Below are positions 63,770 to 64,000 of a stretch of 64,000 nt of DNA, in pieces. Position numbers and translations under genes: made by a program. The stretch's first letter is position 1; each line of letters starts with the position of its first letter. The DNA comes from Stygiolobus azoricus (GTDB lineage Archaea > Thermoproteota > Thermoprotei_A > Sulfolobales > Sulfolobaceae). The notes beneath the pieces were generated by a model. The model had not been told where the DNA came from. It ran no database searches and worked only from the letters and a program-made list of their open reading frames with translations. The stretch covers positions 766,001 to 830,000 of the forward strand of contig NZ_CP045483.1 of the NCBI RefSeq assembly GCF_009729035.1, read 5' to 3'.

Positions 63770-64000
63770 ATTGAAACAACTTCGCCGAAGTAATATATCA
63801 ATTGTTGTCCATAGAGGAACAGTGTTATATTATATACAGCTTCGTAATTTTGAACTGATATTATATTTGACGGTGGGAGACTACCGTATATGGCTACTTG
63901 CTGCCCTTGAGAAATGGTTATACTCGTAGTATTGACTAAACTCCCGTTTACGTAGAGCCTAGCAGTGTAAGAACCACTTGAGAGTTTTATGTACTGAGTA
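63766..64000 (-). CDS. C-terminal end of an apparently extracellular beta-rich protein
   Basis: Only the last 77 codons are inside the window. The sequence is rich in Ser, Thr, Tyr, Asn and Gln with alternating hydrophobic residues ([50 protein letters not shown]), a composition common in secreted or surface Sulfolobales proteins with Ig-like or CARDB-like folds. It has several NxT/S sequons. No family can be named from the piece. Its stop overlaps the treZ start (ATGA), an unexpected partner for the trehalose genes. Confidence 0.6.
   Translation of the reverse strand, partial: TQYIKLSSGSYTARLYVNGSLVNTTSITISQGQQVAIYGSLPPSNIISVQNYEAVYNITLFLYGQQLIYYFGEVVSI

Overview
The window looks like a piece of a Sulfolobales (thermoacidophilic Crenarchaeota) chromosome. 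Evidence: an ESCRT-III cell-division cluster (cdvA-cdvB-cdvC) plus a separate CdvB paralog, the treZ-treX-treY trehalose cluster, a TrpB2-type tryptophan synthase inside a trp operon, Rpo6, a topoisomerase III of Sulfolobus length, low GC, tRNA genes with short introns after position 37, many apparently leaderless genes with a TATA box about 26-30 bases before the start codon, and GGTGA-type ribosome sites inside operons. The species cannot be named from the sequence alone.

Layout. 1-3.95 kb (minus): threonine synthase, aspartate kinase, aspartate-semialdehyde dehydrogenase and the start of a PHP-domain gene. 4-10.7 kb: UbiD-type decarboxylase, a CdvB paralog, PEP synthase, a Cys-rich protein, inositol-1-phosphate synthase, acylphosphatase. 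10.7-18.2 kb: trpB2-A-D-F-E-G-C followed by an aminotransferase. 18.3-24.4 kb: valyl-tRNA synthetase, a geranylgeranyl-reductase-like flavoprotein, several small conserved-looking proteins, a Lys-tailed protein and the Ogg2 8-oxoguanine glycosylase. 24.4-28.8 kb: a serine-type dehydrogenase/aminotransferase pair, Rpo6 and topoisomerase III. 29-34.2 kb: acyl-CoA synthetase, two CoA-transferase subunits facing each other, and a YeeE/YedE-type sulfur transporter with a small membrane partner.

34.3-40.2 kb is the accessory part. It holds a frameshifted M28-type peptidase, traces of insertion sequences, an AT-rich radical SAM plus MFS transporter pair in which the radical SAM frame is broken twice, a Nudix hydrolase and a tRNA-Met. 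40.2-51.5 kb returns to core genes: NDH-2-like oxidoreductase, tRNA-Thr overlapped by a tiny ribbon-helix-helix gene, sufCBD, an AbrB/PhoU regulator, Hsp20-like and PAC2 proteins and the glycine cleavage system (gcvT/gcvH divergent from gcvPA/gcvPB). 51.5-57.8 kb: signal peptidase, enolase, cdvABC, rpiA, tRNA-Leu. 57.8-63.8 kb: treY, treX, treZ (minus), and the tail of an apparently extracellular beta-rich protein at the right edge.

The points most worth a second look are: (i) two genes in the accessory region broken by an apparent -1 shift at the same octamer, GTTTTTTA; (ii) at least two biosynthetic genes, thrC and trpF, whose conserved N-termini have no ATG/GTG/TTG codon, with GGTGA ribosome sites just upstream; (iii) a single palindromic TATA box that seems to serve two divergent genes; (iv) a 48-residue ribbon-helix-helix gene that ends inside a tRNA gene on the opposite strand. 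I did not find a CRISPR array, a complete transposon or a clearly new defence system.
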